From Syntrophomonadaceae bacterium (lineage in GTDB: Bacteria; Bacillota; Syntrophomonadia; Syntrophomonadales; DTU052), in assembly GCA_012728655.1 (NCBI GenBank), contig JAAYEQ010000047.1, positions 18,978 through 82,977 of the forward strand: 64,000 bases of DNA, given 5' to 3'. The translations under genes were made by a program, and so were the position numbers. Positions within the stretch are counted from its first letter, which is position 1. Every line of letters begins with the position of its first letter. Below, piece by piece: positions 9,452 to 18,253 of the stretch. The notes under the pieces were generated by a model. The model was not told the origin of the DNA. It worked only from the letters and a program-made list of their open reading frames with translations, and made no database searches.

Positions 9452-9479
9452 TACAAGGTCCGGATGGATTTGTAATAAT
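9450..9479 (+). promoter_or_regulatory. Candidate promoter for fdhE-tatA
   Basis: TTTACA at 9450-9455 and AATAAT at 9474-9479, 18 bases apart, lie just after the fdh terminator and 35 bases before fdhE. Each hexamer has one mismatch to the sigma-A consensus. A separate promoter would explain expression past the terminator. Confidence 0.5.
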
Positions 9480-9513
9480 ATCAACAAGTGTTGGGAATAG
9501 GAGATGCTATGAT

Positions 9514-10356
9514 ATGAAAAACCGGCTCCCATTTGTTCTACCCGAGGGTTATGTAGAATTCTATAAAGCTGTAGAATCATGGCAGAATGAGTTTTTCTTC
9601 AAACTGAAAAGGACGGCGGGTACTGGCGAATATGATGCCGACAGAGTCCCTCAAAATATTGAGAGACCGGTATTGGAAACCCACGGTATCGACATAGATC
9701 CCGATCATTACCGGGAAGCTTTTTTGGAACTGACGCAACTGGTGATGAAGGAAAGGGAAGGTATAAAGGAATCTCTGCAGGAGATTGTAAAGGTGTTTTC
9801 AGAAATGGACTTTATCGAGGTAGCTTCCCGGGTTATAAACAATGACTATCAGCATTTTAAAAACCTTGCGGCAGAAAAAGGCCTGGCCGGTGAGTTGGCT
9901 TACTTCCTGCTCGATCATGCGTTAAGGCCGTTCTTAAGGTGCTATGCCCTGCCCTACCAGGAGGTGGTAGGCGGGGAGGATTTTCACTGGGAAATGGCGG
10001 TTTGCCCGGTTTGCGGTTTTCAGGTTACTTTTTCACGGTTCCGGGCCGAGGACGGACAGAGATTCCTGTTCTGTGAGCACTGTTTTACGGAATGGCCTTC
10101 AAGGTATTTGGGATGTATCTACTGTGGCAATGCTGAGCCACTTACCATAAAGTACCTGGTGGTTGAAGGCGATGATGCCCACCAGTTGTTCGTTTGTGAA
10201 AAATGTAAAGGTTATCTGAAGACCTTTGACGAGCGCAAGGGGGATGCCAAAAGGGATCTTTTTATTGCCGGAATTGAGACCGTTTATCTGGACTTAATTG
10301 CTGAAGAAAACGGGTATACCAATACCAGAACAGAGGATGAGCGCAATTTGAATTAA
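9514..10356 (+). CDS. fdhE: Formate dehydrogenase maturation protein FdhE
   Basis: FdhE binds the Tat-dependent formate dehydrogenase catalytic subunit during assembly and has a rubredoxin-like metal-binding C-terminal half. In this 280-residue protein four CxxC pairs are visible: CPVC, CEHC, CIYC and CEKC between about residues 165 and 235, the family pattern. The ATG at 9514 is preceded by AGGAG 10 bases upstream. It sits after fdhABI but behind a terminator, paired with tatA 13 bases downstream, which suggests an assembly-and-export pair expressed apart from the enzyme itself. Confidence 0.9.
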   Translation: MKNRLPFVLPEGYVEFYKAVESWQNEFFFKLKRTAGTGEYDADRVPQNIERPVLETHGIDIDPDHYREAFLELTQLVMKEREGIKESLQEIVKVFSEMDFIEVASRVINNDYQHFKNLAAEKGLAGELAYFLLDHALRPFLRCYALPYQEVVGGEDFHWEMAVCPVCGFQVTFSRFRAEDGQRFLFCEHCFTEWPSRYLGCIYCGNAEPLTIKYLVVEGDDAHQLFVCEKCKGYLKTFDERKGDAKRDLFIAGIETVYLDLIAEENGYTNTRTEDERNLN

Positions 10357-10369
10357 GAGGGGGATAGGT

Positions 10370-10555
10370 ATGATCGGCCTGATCGGCAGCATTGGACCGT
10401 GGGAACTGGTACTGGTACTGGCTATCCTTCTGATCATCGTGGGTCCCGGAAAGCTGCCAGGTGTCGGTAAAGCTATAGGCAAATCGATCGTAGAATTTAA
10501 GAAGGCCAGGGATGGTGAAACTGAACCAACGGACCAAGAAAAAAAGGCTGAATAA
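10370..10555 (+). CDS. tatA: Twin-arginine translocase pore subunit TatA
   Basis: Small Tat component of 61 residues with one N-terminal membrane helix (around ELVLVLAILLIIV), the FGPxKLP-like hinge VGPGKLPG, an amphipathic helix and a charged tail, which is the TatA/B layout. It follows fdhE by 13 bases and has a clear ribosome site (GAGGGGGATAGG). With tatC at 3852 it gives a minimal TatA-TatC system flanking the exported formate dehydrogenase. No separate TatB is seen, as is usual in Firmicutes. Confidence 0.92.
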   Translation: MIGLIGSIGPWELVLVLAILLIIVGPGKLPGVGKAIGKSIVEFKKARDGETEPTDQEKKAE

Positions 10556-10618
10556 CAGGAAGGATTTAAAAGGTATGTTAACAGGTCTTTTGTTTTAATA
10601 AGCAGCGGAGGGGATTAC

Positions 10619-11260
10619 ATGGCCCGGATGTTCCCCATCGTCGTTAAGCTTGAGGGTTGTAGTTGTTTGGTGGTGGGAGGGGGCACGGTTGCTGTGCGCA
10701 AAGTCAGAAACCTCCTGCAATGCGGAGCGGCAATCAATGTGGTCAGTCCGTCATTTTGCGAGGAGATGGTGCTTCTGGGGCAGGAGGAGCAGGTCACTCT
10801 GATCCCCCGTAAGTTCGAAGATCGTGATGTACAGGGGCATATGATGGTTTTTGCCGCCACCAGCGATGAAGCTGTTAATCAAAGGGTTTATGAGGTCTGT
10901 CGGGAGAACGGAATACTGGTCAACACGGTGGATGATCCGGATAAGTGCAATTTTTTGGTGCCCGCAACCATGAGACGGGGCGCGCTGACCATCGCCATCA
11001 ATACCGAAGGGAAGAGCCCGCTGCTGGCCCGCAGGTTGCGCATGGAAATGGAAGACCGGTACGGACCAGAATATGCCGATTACCTGGAACTTCTGGGTGA
11101 TGCCCGCGCGGTGGTGAAGAGTACCTTTGACCGAGAATCCACTCGTAAAGAGGTATTTGCCAGGCTCCTGGAACTCCCGATATTATCTTTGTTGCAGCAG
11201 GGCAAAAAGGAAGAGGCGAAGGAGCGAATAATGGAATGTATATACTCCTGGCCGGATTAA
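10619..11260 (+). CDS. Precorrin-2 dehydrogenase (CysG-N/SirC/Met8 type)
   Basis: NAD-dependent dehydrogenase that oxidises precorrin-2 to sirohydrochlorin, the branch point to siroheme. The N-terminus shows the family pattern FPIVVKLEG then the Rossmann motif VVGGGTVAVRKV (about residues 18-30), and later VNTVDDPDKCNFLVPA and the helical middle domain. The length of 213 residues matches the CysG N-terminal module without the methyltransferase, which is fused to HemD at 13437. It leads the heme cluster and overlaps hemA by 25 bases. It may also insert iron as Met8 does; no separate sirohydrochlorin ferrochelatase is in the window. Confidence 0.9.
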   Translation: MARMFPIVVKLEGCSCLVVGGGTVAVRKVRNLLQCGAAINVVSPSFCEEMVLLGQEEQVTLIPRKFEDRDVQGHMMVFAATSDEAVNQRVYEVCRENGILVNTVDDPDKCNFLVPATMRRGALTIAINTEGKSPLLARRLRMEMEDRYGPEYADYLELLGDARAVVKSTFDRESTRKEVFARLLELPILSLLQQGKKEEAKERIMECIYSWPD

Positions 11261-12546
11261 GTCACAAAACGGCTCCGGTGGAGCTGCGCGAGAAGATCGC
11301 GCTGAGCGGGAAGGCCCTTGAACGATTTTACCAAGACATTGAGGAAGAACCGGCTTTGGAAGGGACGGTAGTGCTTTCAACCTGCAACCGGGTCGAGGTT
11401 TATACCACCACCAGGGACCTGGAAGCAGGCAAAAAAGCCCTGAGGGACCTGGTGGCCCAGCGTCTGGAGGTGGATGACGAATACCTGGACCAGGTCTTAT
11501 ATATGCCCAGTTGCTACCAGGCGGTTGAACACCTGTTCAGGGTGGCTTCCGGGCTTGAGTCCATGATTGTGGGAGAGACCGAGATCCTCGGCCAGGTACG
11601 GCAGGCTTATGACCAGGCGAGGGAGCGCGGAGTTTCCAGCGGGGTGTTGAATACCCTGTTTCAAAAGGCCATAAGCGTCGGCAAGAGGGTGCGCACGGAA
11701 ACCGGGGTGGATCGCAATGCGGTTTCCATAAGCTACGCGGCGGTGGAGAAAGCCAAACAGGTATTCGGCAGTCTTAAGGGGCGCACCGTTTTGGTTGTAG
11801 GTGCGGGTAAAATGAGCGGACTCGCTCTGAGATACCTGATGGATAACGGGGTAACAACGGTCGTGGTTTCCAATCGTTCCTACGACCGTGCCATAGAACT
11901 CGCCGGAAGAGTCGGGGGAAAGGCGGTGCGTCTGGACCGTTTGTATGAAGAACTGGAGAAGGCCGACATAGTTATCAGTTGTACTGCTGCTTCTCATTAT
12001 GTGATTCGCCGCAAGGACCTGGAACCTTGTCTTGCCCGCCGCAGTACCGACCTGCTCTTGATCGATATTGCCGTTCCCCGGGATATCGATCCGGCCATAG
12101 GCGGGATACCGGGTGTCCATCTCTATGACATTGACGATTTGAATAATGTGGTGCAGTCAAATCTCCTGGCTCGGCAGAGAGCGGCGCGCCAGGCGGAGAG
12201 GATCATTGCCGCGGAGACTGAGGAGTTTAATGATTGGCTGGCCACACTCTCGGTGGTGCCGGTGATTAAAGCCTTGAAGGCCAGAGGCGAGGAGATACGC
12301 CAGGCCGAGGTCCGCCGCGCTTTAAATCGGCTGGGGAATGTGAGCCCGCGGGAAGAGAAGGTGATTAACGCCCTGGCATCGTCAATTGTCAACCAACTCC
12401 TGCACTTCCCGGTGGTAAACCTCAAGGAGATGGCCGCAGGCGATAGGGGACACCTTTATGCCGAAGTAACCAAAAAGCTGTTTCAATTGGAAGTGGATGC
12501 AGAGGAGCATGTGGATGCGCAAAATCAGGGTCGGAACCAGGGGTAG
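11236..12546 (+). CDS. hemA: Glutamyl-tRNA reductase
   Basis: First committed step of C5 tetrapyrrole synthesis: NADPH reduction of glutamyl-tRNA(Glu) to glutamate-1-semialdehyde. The catalytic cysteine is Cys50 in LSTCNRVEVY; the substrate histidine region SGLESMIVGETEILGQV and the NADPH-binding VVGAGKMSGL are present, followed by the dimerisation domain. The length of 436 residues is normal. The start overlaps the end of the precorrin-2 dehydrogenase gene and the end overlaps hemC. HemL, which takes the product onward, closes the same cluster at 19265. Confidence 0.95.
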   Translation: MYILLAGLSHKTAPVELREKIALSGKALERFYQDIEEEPALEGTVVLSTCNRVEVYTTTRDLEAGKKALRDLVAQRLEVDDEYLDQVLYMPSCYQAVEHLFRVASGLESMIVGETEILGQVRQAYDQARERGVSSGVLNTLFQKAISVGKRVRTETGVDRNAVSISYAAVEKAKQVFGSLKGRTVLVVGAGKMSGLALRYLMDNGVTTVVVSNRSYDRAIELAGRVGGKAVRLDRLYEELEKADIVISCTAASHYVIRRKDLEPCLARRSTDLLLIDIAVPRDIDPAIGGIPGVHLYDIDDLNNVVQSNLLARQRAARQAERIIAAETEEFNDWLATLSVVPVIKALKARGEEIRQAEVRRALNRLGNVSPREEKVINALASSIVNQLLHFPVVNLKEMAAGDRGHLYAEVTKKLFQLEVDAEEHVDAQNQGRNQG

Positions 12547-13444
12547 CAGGTTGGCAATCTGGCAGACGGATTTCGTCATCAATAAATTGCTGGAACTTGA
12601 CGACCGCCTGGAAATTGAAAAAGTGATCATAAAAACTACGGGGGACAAATTTTTGGACGTGGCCCTTTCTCGGATTGGGGATAAGGGCCTGTTTATTAAG
12701 GAAATCGAAAAAGAACTCCTCGACGGCAGTATTGATATGGCCGTCCATAGCATGAAGGATATGCCTACCCGGATAACGGAAGGACTGGCTATCGGGGCGG
12801 TTCTGCCGCGGGAGAATTCCAAAGACGTGCTGCTGTCCCGGGATAATCGGAAGCTGGCGGAATTGCCGGTCGGGGCTGCAGTAGGCACCTCCAGCCTGAG
12901 GCGCAAAGCCCAGCTGCTGGCCCTGCGGCCTGATCTGAACATTGTGGATTTGCGCGGAAACATCGATACCCGCATCAGACGCCTGCAGAACGGGGAATTG
13001 GATGCCATAGTCCTGGCCGCCGCCGGGGTGATTCGGTTGGGATACGAAGAACTGGTGGCCGAGGAACTGGAAATAATACCCGCTGTCGGACAGGGAGCGA
13101 TTGCGGTGGAAATCCGCGATGACGACACGGATATCAGAGAACTGGTTGAAAAGCTTGATGACCGGAGCACACGTTTGGCCATCGCGGGCGAACGTGCATT
13201 CCTGGCCGCACTGGAGGGTGGTTGTCAGATCCCGATAGGGTGCGGGGGCAGTGTTCGGGACGATTTTCTTACCCTTGAGGGTTTGGTATCAGATTTGGAG
13301 GGGAAGCAGGTGTTTCGTTCCCGTCTGTCGGGTCCCGCAGCCGAAGCCGAGGATTTGGGGAGAAAGCTGGCTTTGGAGCTTGTGAGCCGGGGAGCCGGAG
13401 CAGTACTGGAGCAGATCAGGATTCAGGAGATGGGTGATGAGTAA
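12515..13444 (+). CDS. hemC: Porphobilinogen deaminase (hydroxymethylbilane synthase)
   Basis: Joins four porphobilinogens into hydroxymethylbilane. Motifs seen: RVGTRGSRLAIWQT at the N-terminus, the substrate-binding GTSSLRR and RGNIDTR, and the dipyrromethane cofactor cysteine Cys237 in GGCQIPIG. Of three in-frame ATGs (12497, 12509, 12515) the last is chosen because AGAGGAG lies 7 bases upstream and MRKIRVGTRGS is the usual N-terminus, giving 309 residues. It overlaps hemA at the 5-prime end and the cobA-hemD gene at the 3-prime end, so translation is coupled along the cluster. Confidence 0.95.
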   Translation: MRKIRVGTRGSRLAIWQTDFVINKLLELDDRLEIEKVIIKTTGDKFLDVALSRIGDKGLFIKEIEKELLDGSIDMAVHSMKDMPTRITEGLAIGAVLPRENSKDVLLSRDNRKLAELPVGAAVGTSSLRRKAQLLALRPDLNIVDLRGNIDTRIRRLQNGELDAIVLAAAGVIRLGYEELVAEELEIIPAVGQGAIAVEIRDDDTDIRELVEKLDDRSTRLAIAGERAFLAALEGGCQIPIGCGGSVRDDFLTLEGLVSDLEGKQVFRSRLSGPAAEAEDLGRKLALELVSRGAGAVLEQIRIQEMGDE

Positions 13445-14960
13445 CACTGGCAAGGTTTACCTGGTAGGAGCCGGACCGGGAGATCCCGGATTGCTTACCG
13501 TGAGAGCCCTGGAGCTTATCCGCAGAGCCCAGGTTATAATCTATGATCGCCTGGTGGGGAAAAGAATCATCGACCAGGCAAATACCGAGGCGGAGAAGAT
13601 ATATGTGGGGAAGGAGTCCAACCGCCATACGCTTCCTCAGGAGGAGATCAACCGCTTGCTGGCGGCTAAGGCCCGAGAAGGCAAGATGGTGGTAAGGCTG
13701 AAGGGCGGAGATCCCTTCCTGTTCGGGAGGGGAGGCGAGGAAGCTCAATACCTGAGACGGAACGGGGTGGAGGTTGAGATCGTACCCGGGGTGACCTCGG
13801 CCATTGCCGCTCCCGCATACGCCGGCATACCGGTGACTCACCGCGACTATAACTCCACCCTGACGATTATCACCGGCCATGAGCGACAGGATAAACTGGT
13901 GGATTCGGTTCCTTGGAAGGAGGTGGCGGCCGGAAAGGGGACCCTGGTCTTCCTGATGGGGATGGAAAACCTGCCCTTTATCGTAGAAAAGCTGCTGGCG
14001 GGGGGGCGTTCACCCGATACCCCGGTGGCTCTGGTGCGATGGGGAACCCTGCCCCAACAGGAGGTCCTGGAGGCTACCCTGGAAAACGTGGTGGAAAGGG
14101 TTCGCACCCGGGGATTCCTGCCACCGGCGGTTATTGTGGTCGGGGAAGTAGTCAGGCTCAGGCAGGAATTGGCCTGGTTTGACCGGCGGCCCCTGTTCGG
14201 CAAAACCATACTTGTAACCCGGGCTCGGGCTCAAGCCAGCCGGTTGGTTACCCTGCTGGAGGAACTTGGAGCCTCGGTGGTTGAACTGCCAACTATAGCC
14301 GTTAAACCTCTGCCGGTTGCGAATTTGCCGGCGATAATACCCGGTATGGAGAAATACTCCTGGATTGTTTTTACCAGCGTCAACGGGGTCAAGATTTTTA
14401 TTGCTCATTTATTGGAACACGGGTTTGACATAAGAGACCTTAAAGGCCCTCGGATCTGCGCCATTGGACCGGCTACGGCTGCGGAGGCCGAATCATGGGG
14501 AATGAGGGTGTCGGCGGTGCCCGAGGAATTCCGAGCCGAGGCGGTGGCCGAGGTTCTTTTAAGCCATGCGGGGGCGGGAGACCGGATTCTGCTTCCCCGG
14601 GCTCGGGGAGCCCGGGAGATTCTCCCACAACTGTTGAGAGCACAGGGAGTCATGGTGGATGAACTGGAGATATATGAAGCGGTTACCGAAACGATGCTTG
14701 ATGAGGAAAACCGGCGCTTGCTGGAAGAGGGTCTGGTGGATGTCATAACTTTTACCAGCAGTTCCACGGTCAAGAACCTGGTGGCCATTATCGGCGAAGA
14801 AATGGTTGGAACCCTGCGCGGCCGGGTTAAAGTGGCCTGTATCGGTCCGATTACGGCTCAAACCGCCCGAGAAGCGGGGTTCGAGGTTGATGTGGTGGCA
14901 GCGGAATATACCATTGACGGGTTGGTGCAGGCAATAATTGAGGCTTGTGCCGGGGCATAG
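13437..14960 (+). CDS. cobA-hemD: Fused uroporphyrinogen-III methyltransferase and uroporphyrinogen-III synthase
   Basis: Two consecutive pathway enzymes in one 507-residue chain. Residues 1 to about 245 are the SAM-dependent methyltransferase that makes precorrin-2, with VGAGPGDPGLLTVRA, VVRLKGGDPFLFGRGGEE and PVALVRWGT. From about 255 onward is uroporphyrinogen-III synthase, starting at GKTILVTRARAQASRL and containing VFTSVNGV and TFTSSSTVKNL. The ATG at 13437 has AGGAG 7 bases upstream; GTG 13434 is an alternative. This fusion is common in Clostridia and channels carbon toward siroheme. Confidence 0.93.
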   Translation: MSNTGKVYLVGAGPGDPGLLTVRALELIRRAQVIIYDRLVGKRIIDQANTEAEKIYVGKESNRHTLPQEEINRLLAAKAREGKMVVRLKGGDPFLFGRGGEEAQYLRRNGVEVEIVPGVTSAIAAPAYAGIPVTHRDYNSTLTIITGHERQDKLVDSVPWKEVAAGKGTLVFLMGMENLPFIVEKLLAGGRSPDTPVALVRWGTLPQQEVLEATLENVVERVRTRGFLPPAVIVVGEVVRLRQELAWFDRRPLFGKTILVTRARAQASRLVTLLEELGASVVELPTIAVKPLPVANLPAIIPGMEKYSWIVFTSVNGVKIFIAHLLEHGFDIRDLKGPRICAIGPATAAEAESWGMRVSAVPEEFRAEAVAEVLLSHAGAGDRILLPRARGAREILPQLLRAQGVMVDELEIYEAVTETMLDEENRRLLEEGLVDVITFTSSSTVKNLVAIIGEEMVGTLRGRVKVACIGPITAQTAREAGFEVDVVAAEYTIDGLVQAIIEACAGA

Positions 14961-16186
14961 AAAGATGTAACCTAAAGGCTGCAGACAAGGGGGAGAGAAA
15001 ACTGATTGGGTGCACAAAACTGCTATGCGGAACCGCCACGGTTTCCGAAGTGATCAAACACCGGGCGGGAGGGGAGGTGCCCGCTTCACTCCTGCAATTC
15101 AGCGAGATCAACCGGCCCCTGGTGGTATGGAACACCACCAACCGCTGCAATCTTCGCTGCCGGCACTGTTATATCGAGGCCGAGAATGATTTCTACCGCC
15201 ATGAATTGACCACGGAGGAGGCGGTGCGTTTTATAGAAGACCTGGCCCGGATGCGGGTGCCCGTGCTCCTATTTTCCGGGGGCGAGCCGCTCCTGCGCTC
15301 CGATATCATGGAACTGGGGAAGCTGGCATACCACAGCGGCTTAAGACCGGTGCTCTCCACCAACGGAACGCTTATAACCGATGACGTAGCCCGGGAGATC
15401 AAGGAGGCGGGCTTTCAGTATGTCGGAATCAGCATCGACGGCTTACCCGCCACCCATGACCGCTTCCGCCGCAAAGAAGGGGCTTTTGAACAAGCCATGA
15501 GAGGCATAAAAGCCTGTATAAACCAGAACCTCAAGGCCGGGATCCGGTTTACGGTCAACCGGGCCAATCAAGCCGATCTGCCCGGTATCCTGGACATTGT
15601 GGAGCAGGAAGGCATACCCAGGTTCTGCATGTACCATCTGGTTTATGCCGGACGGGGCAAGGGAATGATGGACCTGGATACCGATAGGCAGGAGAAGCTG
15701 CGGATCCTGGATCTGCTGATCGAAAGAACACTCGATTTCCACCGGCGAGGGATTGAGGTGGAAATCCTTACCACGGATAATCATGCCGACGGCATATACA
15801 TCTATAACCGGATAAAGGAAATCGCACCGGAGCGCTCCAATGAGGTGGTTACCCTCCTGCAGATGCACGGCGGATGCTCGGCCGGGACGAAGTTCGCCAA
15901 CGTGGACCCGCGCGGCAATGTGCACCCATGCCAGTTCTGGCAGGATTATACGGTGGGCAATGTAAGGGAAACCCCCTTCAGCGAGATCTGGAACAGCGAC
16001 GATCCCCTGATGGTTATGCTGCGGAACAAGTCAATTCATTTAAAAGGGCGCTGCGGTAAATGCGCTTTCAATAAACTGTGCGGAGGATGCCGGATTCGGG
16101 CTCGAGAGGCATACGGGGATATCTGGGCGGAAGATCCGGCGTGTTACCTGAGTGACGATGAAATTAGCGAAGGGATGGTGTCATAA
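14945..16186 (+). CDS. Radical SAM heme-pathway protein, NirJ1/AhbC-like
   Basis: Radical SAM enzyme of the siroheme-to-heme route. The SAM cluster motif CNLRCRHC sits in VVWNTTNRCNLRCRHCY, and a C-terminal SPASM-like cysteine set (CSAGTKF, HPCQFW, CGKCAFNKLCGGC) binds more Fe-S clusters. Relatives of AhbC (12,18-didecarboxysiroheme deacetylase) share the CTKLLCGT opening, so this gene is assigned to that step and its partner at 17234 to the final one; the split of roles is inferred. The only standard upstream start is GTG 14945, which has a poor ribosome site. AAGGGGGAGAG before CTG 15002/ATT 15005 fits the homologous N-terminus better, so the true start is uncertain. Confidence 0.82.
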   Translation: MCRGIERCNLKAADKGERKLIGCTKLLCGTATVSEVIKHRAGGEVPASLLQFSEINRPLVVWNTTNRCNLRCRHCYIEAENDFYRHELTTEEAVRFIEDLARMRVPVLLFSGGEPLLRSDIMELGKLAYHSGLRPVLSTNGTLITDDVAREIKEAGFQYVGISIDGLPATHDRFRRKEGAFEQAMRGIKACINQNLKAGIRFTVNRANQADLPGILDIVEQEGIPRFCMYHLVYAGRGKGMMDLDTDRQEKLRILDLLIERTLDFHRRGIEVEILTTDNHADGIYIYNRIKEIAPERSNEVVTLLQMHGGCSAGTKFANVDPRGNVHPCQFWQDYTVGNVRETPFSEIWNSDDPLMVMLRNKSIHLKGRCGKCAFNKLCGGCRIRAREAYGDIWAEDPACYLSDDEISEGMVS

Positions 16187-17157
16187 TGGGTTATCCGGTA
16201 GTTAGAATGAGGCGGATGCGTGCCAGTGAAGGGCTGCGCAGGATGGTACGGGAGACCCACGTTCTCCCTCAAGACCTGATTTATCCCCTGTTTATCGTAG
16301 CCGGATCGGGGACGGAGGAACCGGTAGGATCGATGCCCGGGGTAACTCGTTATTCGCCCGATCGTCTGCCCCCGGTGGTGCGAAGGATACACGATTTGGG
16401 AATAGCCGGGGTTTTACTGTTTGGCATACCGGAGTATAAGGACCACCTGGGAACTTCCGCCCATGACGATAAGGGGCCGGTTCAGCAGGCGATTAAGATT
16501 ATCAAGGACACCACTCCTGAACTGGTGGTCATAACCGACGTGTGTATGTGTGAGTACACCAGCCACGGCCACTGCGGGTATCTGACCGAGGACGGCAAAA
16601 TCGATAACGACCGCAGCCTGGAGATGCTGGCCCGGGAAGCGTTATCCCACGCCAGAGCGGGATGCGATATGGTAGCCCCTTCGGACATGATGGACGGGAG
16701 GATCGGCTATATCCGTAAAGCCCTTGACGAGGAAGGGTTTGACCACATACCCATCATGTCCTATGCCGCCAAGTACGCGTCGGCGTTTTACGGACCGTTT
16801 CGGGAGGCGGCCGAATCGGCACCCCAAATGGGGGACCGCAAATCATATCAGATGGACCCGCCCAATGTAAGGGAGGCCCTGCGGGAAGTAGAGCTTGATA
16901 TTGCCGAAGGCGCCGACCTGGTTATGGTCAAGCCGGCCATGGCCTATATGGACGTAATCCGGGCGGTCAGGGAACGATTTGATGTACCCGTGGCGGCGTA
17001 TAATGTCAGCGGTGAATACTCCATGATTAAAGCCGCCGCCGAGCGGGGCTGGATTGACGAGGAGCGCATTGTCAGGGAGGTGCTGACCGGGATTAAGCGA
17101 GCCGGGGCCGATATCATAATTACCTATTTTGCTCTCGAATTTGCCGGTATTCTTTAA
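16186..17157 (+). CDS. hemB: Delta-aminolevulinic acid dehydratase (porphobilinogen synthase)
   Basis: Condenses two aminolevulinates to porphobilinogen. The cysteine-rich zinc site is visible in DVCMCEYTSHGHCG, the first Schiff-base lysine in AAKYASAFYGPFREA, and the second in ADLVMVKPAMAYMDV. The cysteine motif indicates a zinc-dependent rather than Mg-only enzyme. The length of 323 residues is normal. The ATG overlaps the stop of the upstream radical SAM gene by one base. Its placement between two radical SAM genes shows that early and late steps are interleaved in the cluster. Confidence 0.96.
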   Translation: MGYPVVRMRRMRASEGLRRMVRETHVLPQDLIYPLFIVAGSGTEEPVGSMPGVTRYSPDRLPPVVRRIHDLGIAGVLLFGIPEYKDHLGTSAHDDKGPVQQAIKIIKDTTPELVVITDVCMCEYTSHGHCGYLTEDGKIDNDRSLEMLAREALSHARAGCDMVAPSDMMDGRIGYIRKALDEEGFDHIPIMSYAAKYASAFYGPFREAAESAPQMGDRKSYQMDPPNVREALREVELDIAEGADLVMVKPAMAYMDVIRAVRERFDVPVAAYNVSGEYSMIKAAAERGWIDEERIVREVLTGIKRAGADIIITYFALEFAGIL

Positions 17158-17233
17158 GATGAAAACCGCATTTTCCGGATAATGCGAACATCGCCGGACC
17201 ACGGATTATTCGTTTTTGTTGGGGAGGACTGCT

Positions 17234-18253
17234 ATGCTGGTCTCATGGAACACGACCAATCAATGCAACATGTTTTGCGACCACTGCTACCGGGATGCAG
17301 GGGTCAAGCTGGAGGACGAGCTGACCACTTCTCAGGGGAAAACCTTGATTGATCAGATCAAGGAGGCCGGCTTCCGGATGATGATCATGAGCGGAGGCGA
17401 GCCCCTGATGCGTCCCGATATTTTCGAGTTATGCGCCTATGCGGTTTCCCGGGGATTGAGGACGGTGATGGGTACCAACGGTACCTTGATTACTCCGCAG
17501 GTGGCCGATGAACTGCGCCGGACGGGGGTGGCCGCATGTGCCGTCAGCCTGGACAGCATTGCAGCCTCCGAACATGACGCCTTTCGCAAGCTTGAAGGTG
17601 CCTACGATATGGCTCTTCAGGGTATAGCCAACCTGAAAAGAGCCGGAATACCATTTCAGATTAACACCACGGTTATGGATTGGAATGTCGCGCATCTGGA
17701 CGCACTGACCGACAAGGCCATTGAGCTGGGAGCCAAAGCTCATCACCTGTTCTTTTTGATTCCAACCGGGCGTGCGGTTAGCATTGAGCAGGAAGCCCTG
17801 CGGGTCCGGGAATACGAACGGATCCTGCATCGCATCATGGAAAAACAGAAACAGGTGGCCATTGAAATCAAACCTACCTGCGCACCGCAGTTTGTCAGAG
17901 TTGCAGATGCCAAGGGCATACCTATCCGCTTTACCCGGGGCTGCCTGGCGGGTATTTCCTACTGTATTATCAGCCCTACCGGGGATGTGCAGCCCTGCGC
18001 TTACCTGGACATGCGCCTAGGCAATGTAAAGCGGGAGTCATTCGCTGATATCTGGCGCCAAAACCCGGTGTTGAAGGAACTCCGCTCCCAGCGGTACGGC
18101 GGGAAGTGCGGATGCTGCGAATACACGAACCGCTGCGGGGGATGCAGGGCTCGAGCCTATTATTACAGCGGCGGTGATTACATGGCTCAGGATGATTGGT
18201 GCCTCTACCAGCCGAAAGAGTTGAGAAGGGTTGATATGACATGGACCGGGTAG
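17234..18253 (+). CDS. Radical SAM heme-pathway protein, NirJ2/AhbD-like
   Basis: Second radical SAM enzyme of the alternative heme pathway, best matching the NirJ2 group; AhbD decarboxylates two propionates of Fe-coproporphyrin III to vinyls, giving heme b. The N-terminus LVSWNTTNQCNMFCDHCYRD carries the CxxxCxxC cluster motif; the C-terminus has CLAGISYC, QPCAYLD and CGCCEYTNRCGGCRAR, an auxiliary-cluster region. The ATG at 17234 has GGGGAGGA just upstream; TTG 17216 and 17219 lie before the ribosome site. It gives 339 residues. The gene overlaps ahbA by 13 bases. Confidence 0.85.
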   Translation: MLVSWNTTNQCNMFCDHCYRDAGVKLEDELTTSQGKTLIDQIKEAGFRMMIMSGGEPLMRPDIFELCAYAVSRGLRTVMGTNGTLITPQVADELRRTGVAACAVSLDSIAASEHDAFRKLEGAYDMALQGIANLKRAGIPFQINTTVMDWNVAHLDALTDKAIELGAKAHHLFFLIPTGRAVSIEQEALRVREYERILHRIMEKQKQVAIEIKPTCAPQFVRVADAKGIPIRFTRGCLAGISYCIISPTGDVQPCAYLDMRLGNVKRESFADIWRQNPVLKELRSQRYGGKCGCCEYTNRCGGCRARAYYYSGGDYMAQDDWCLYQPKELRRVDMTWTG

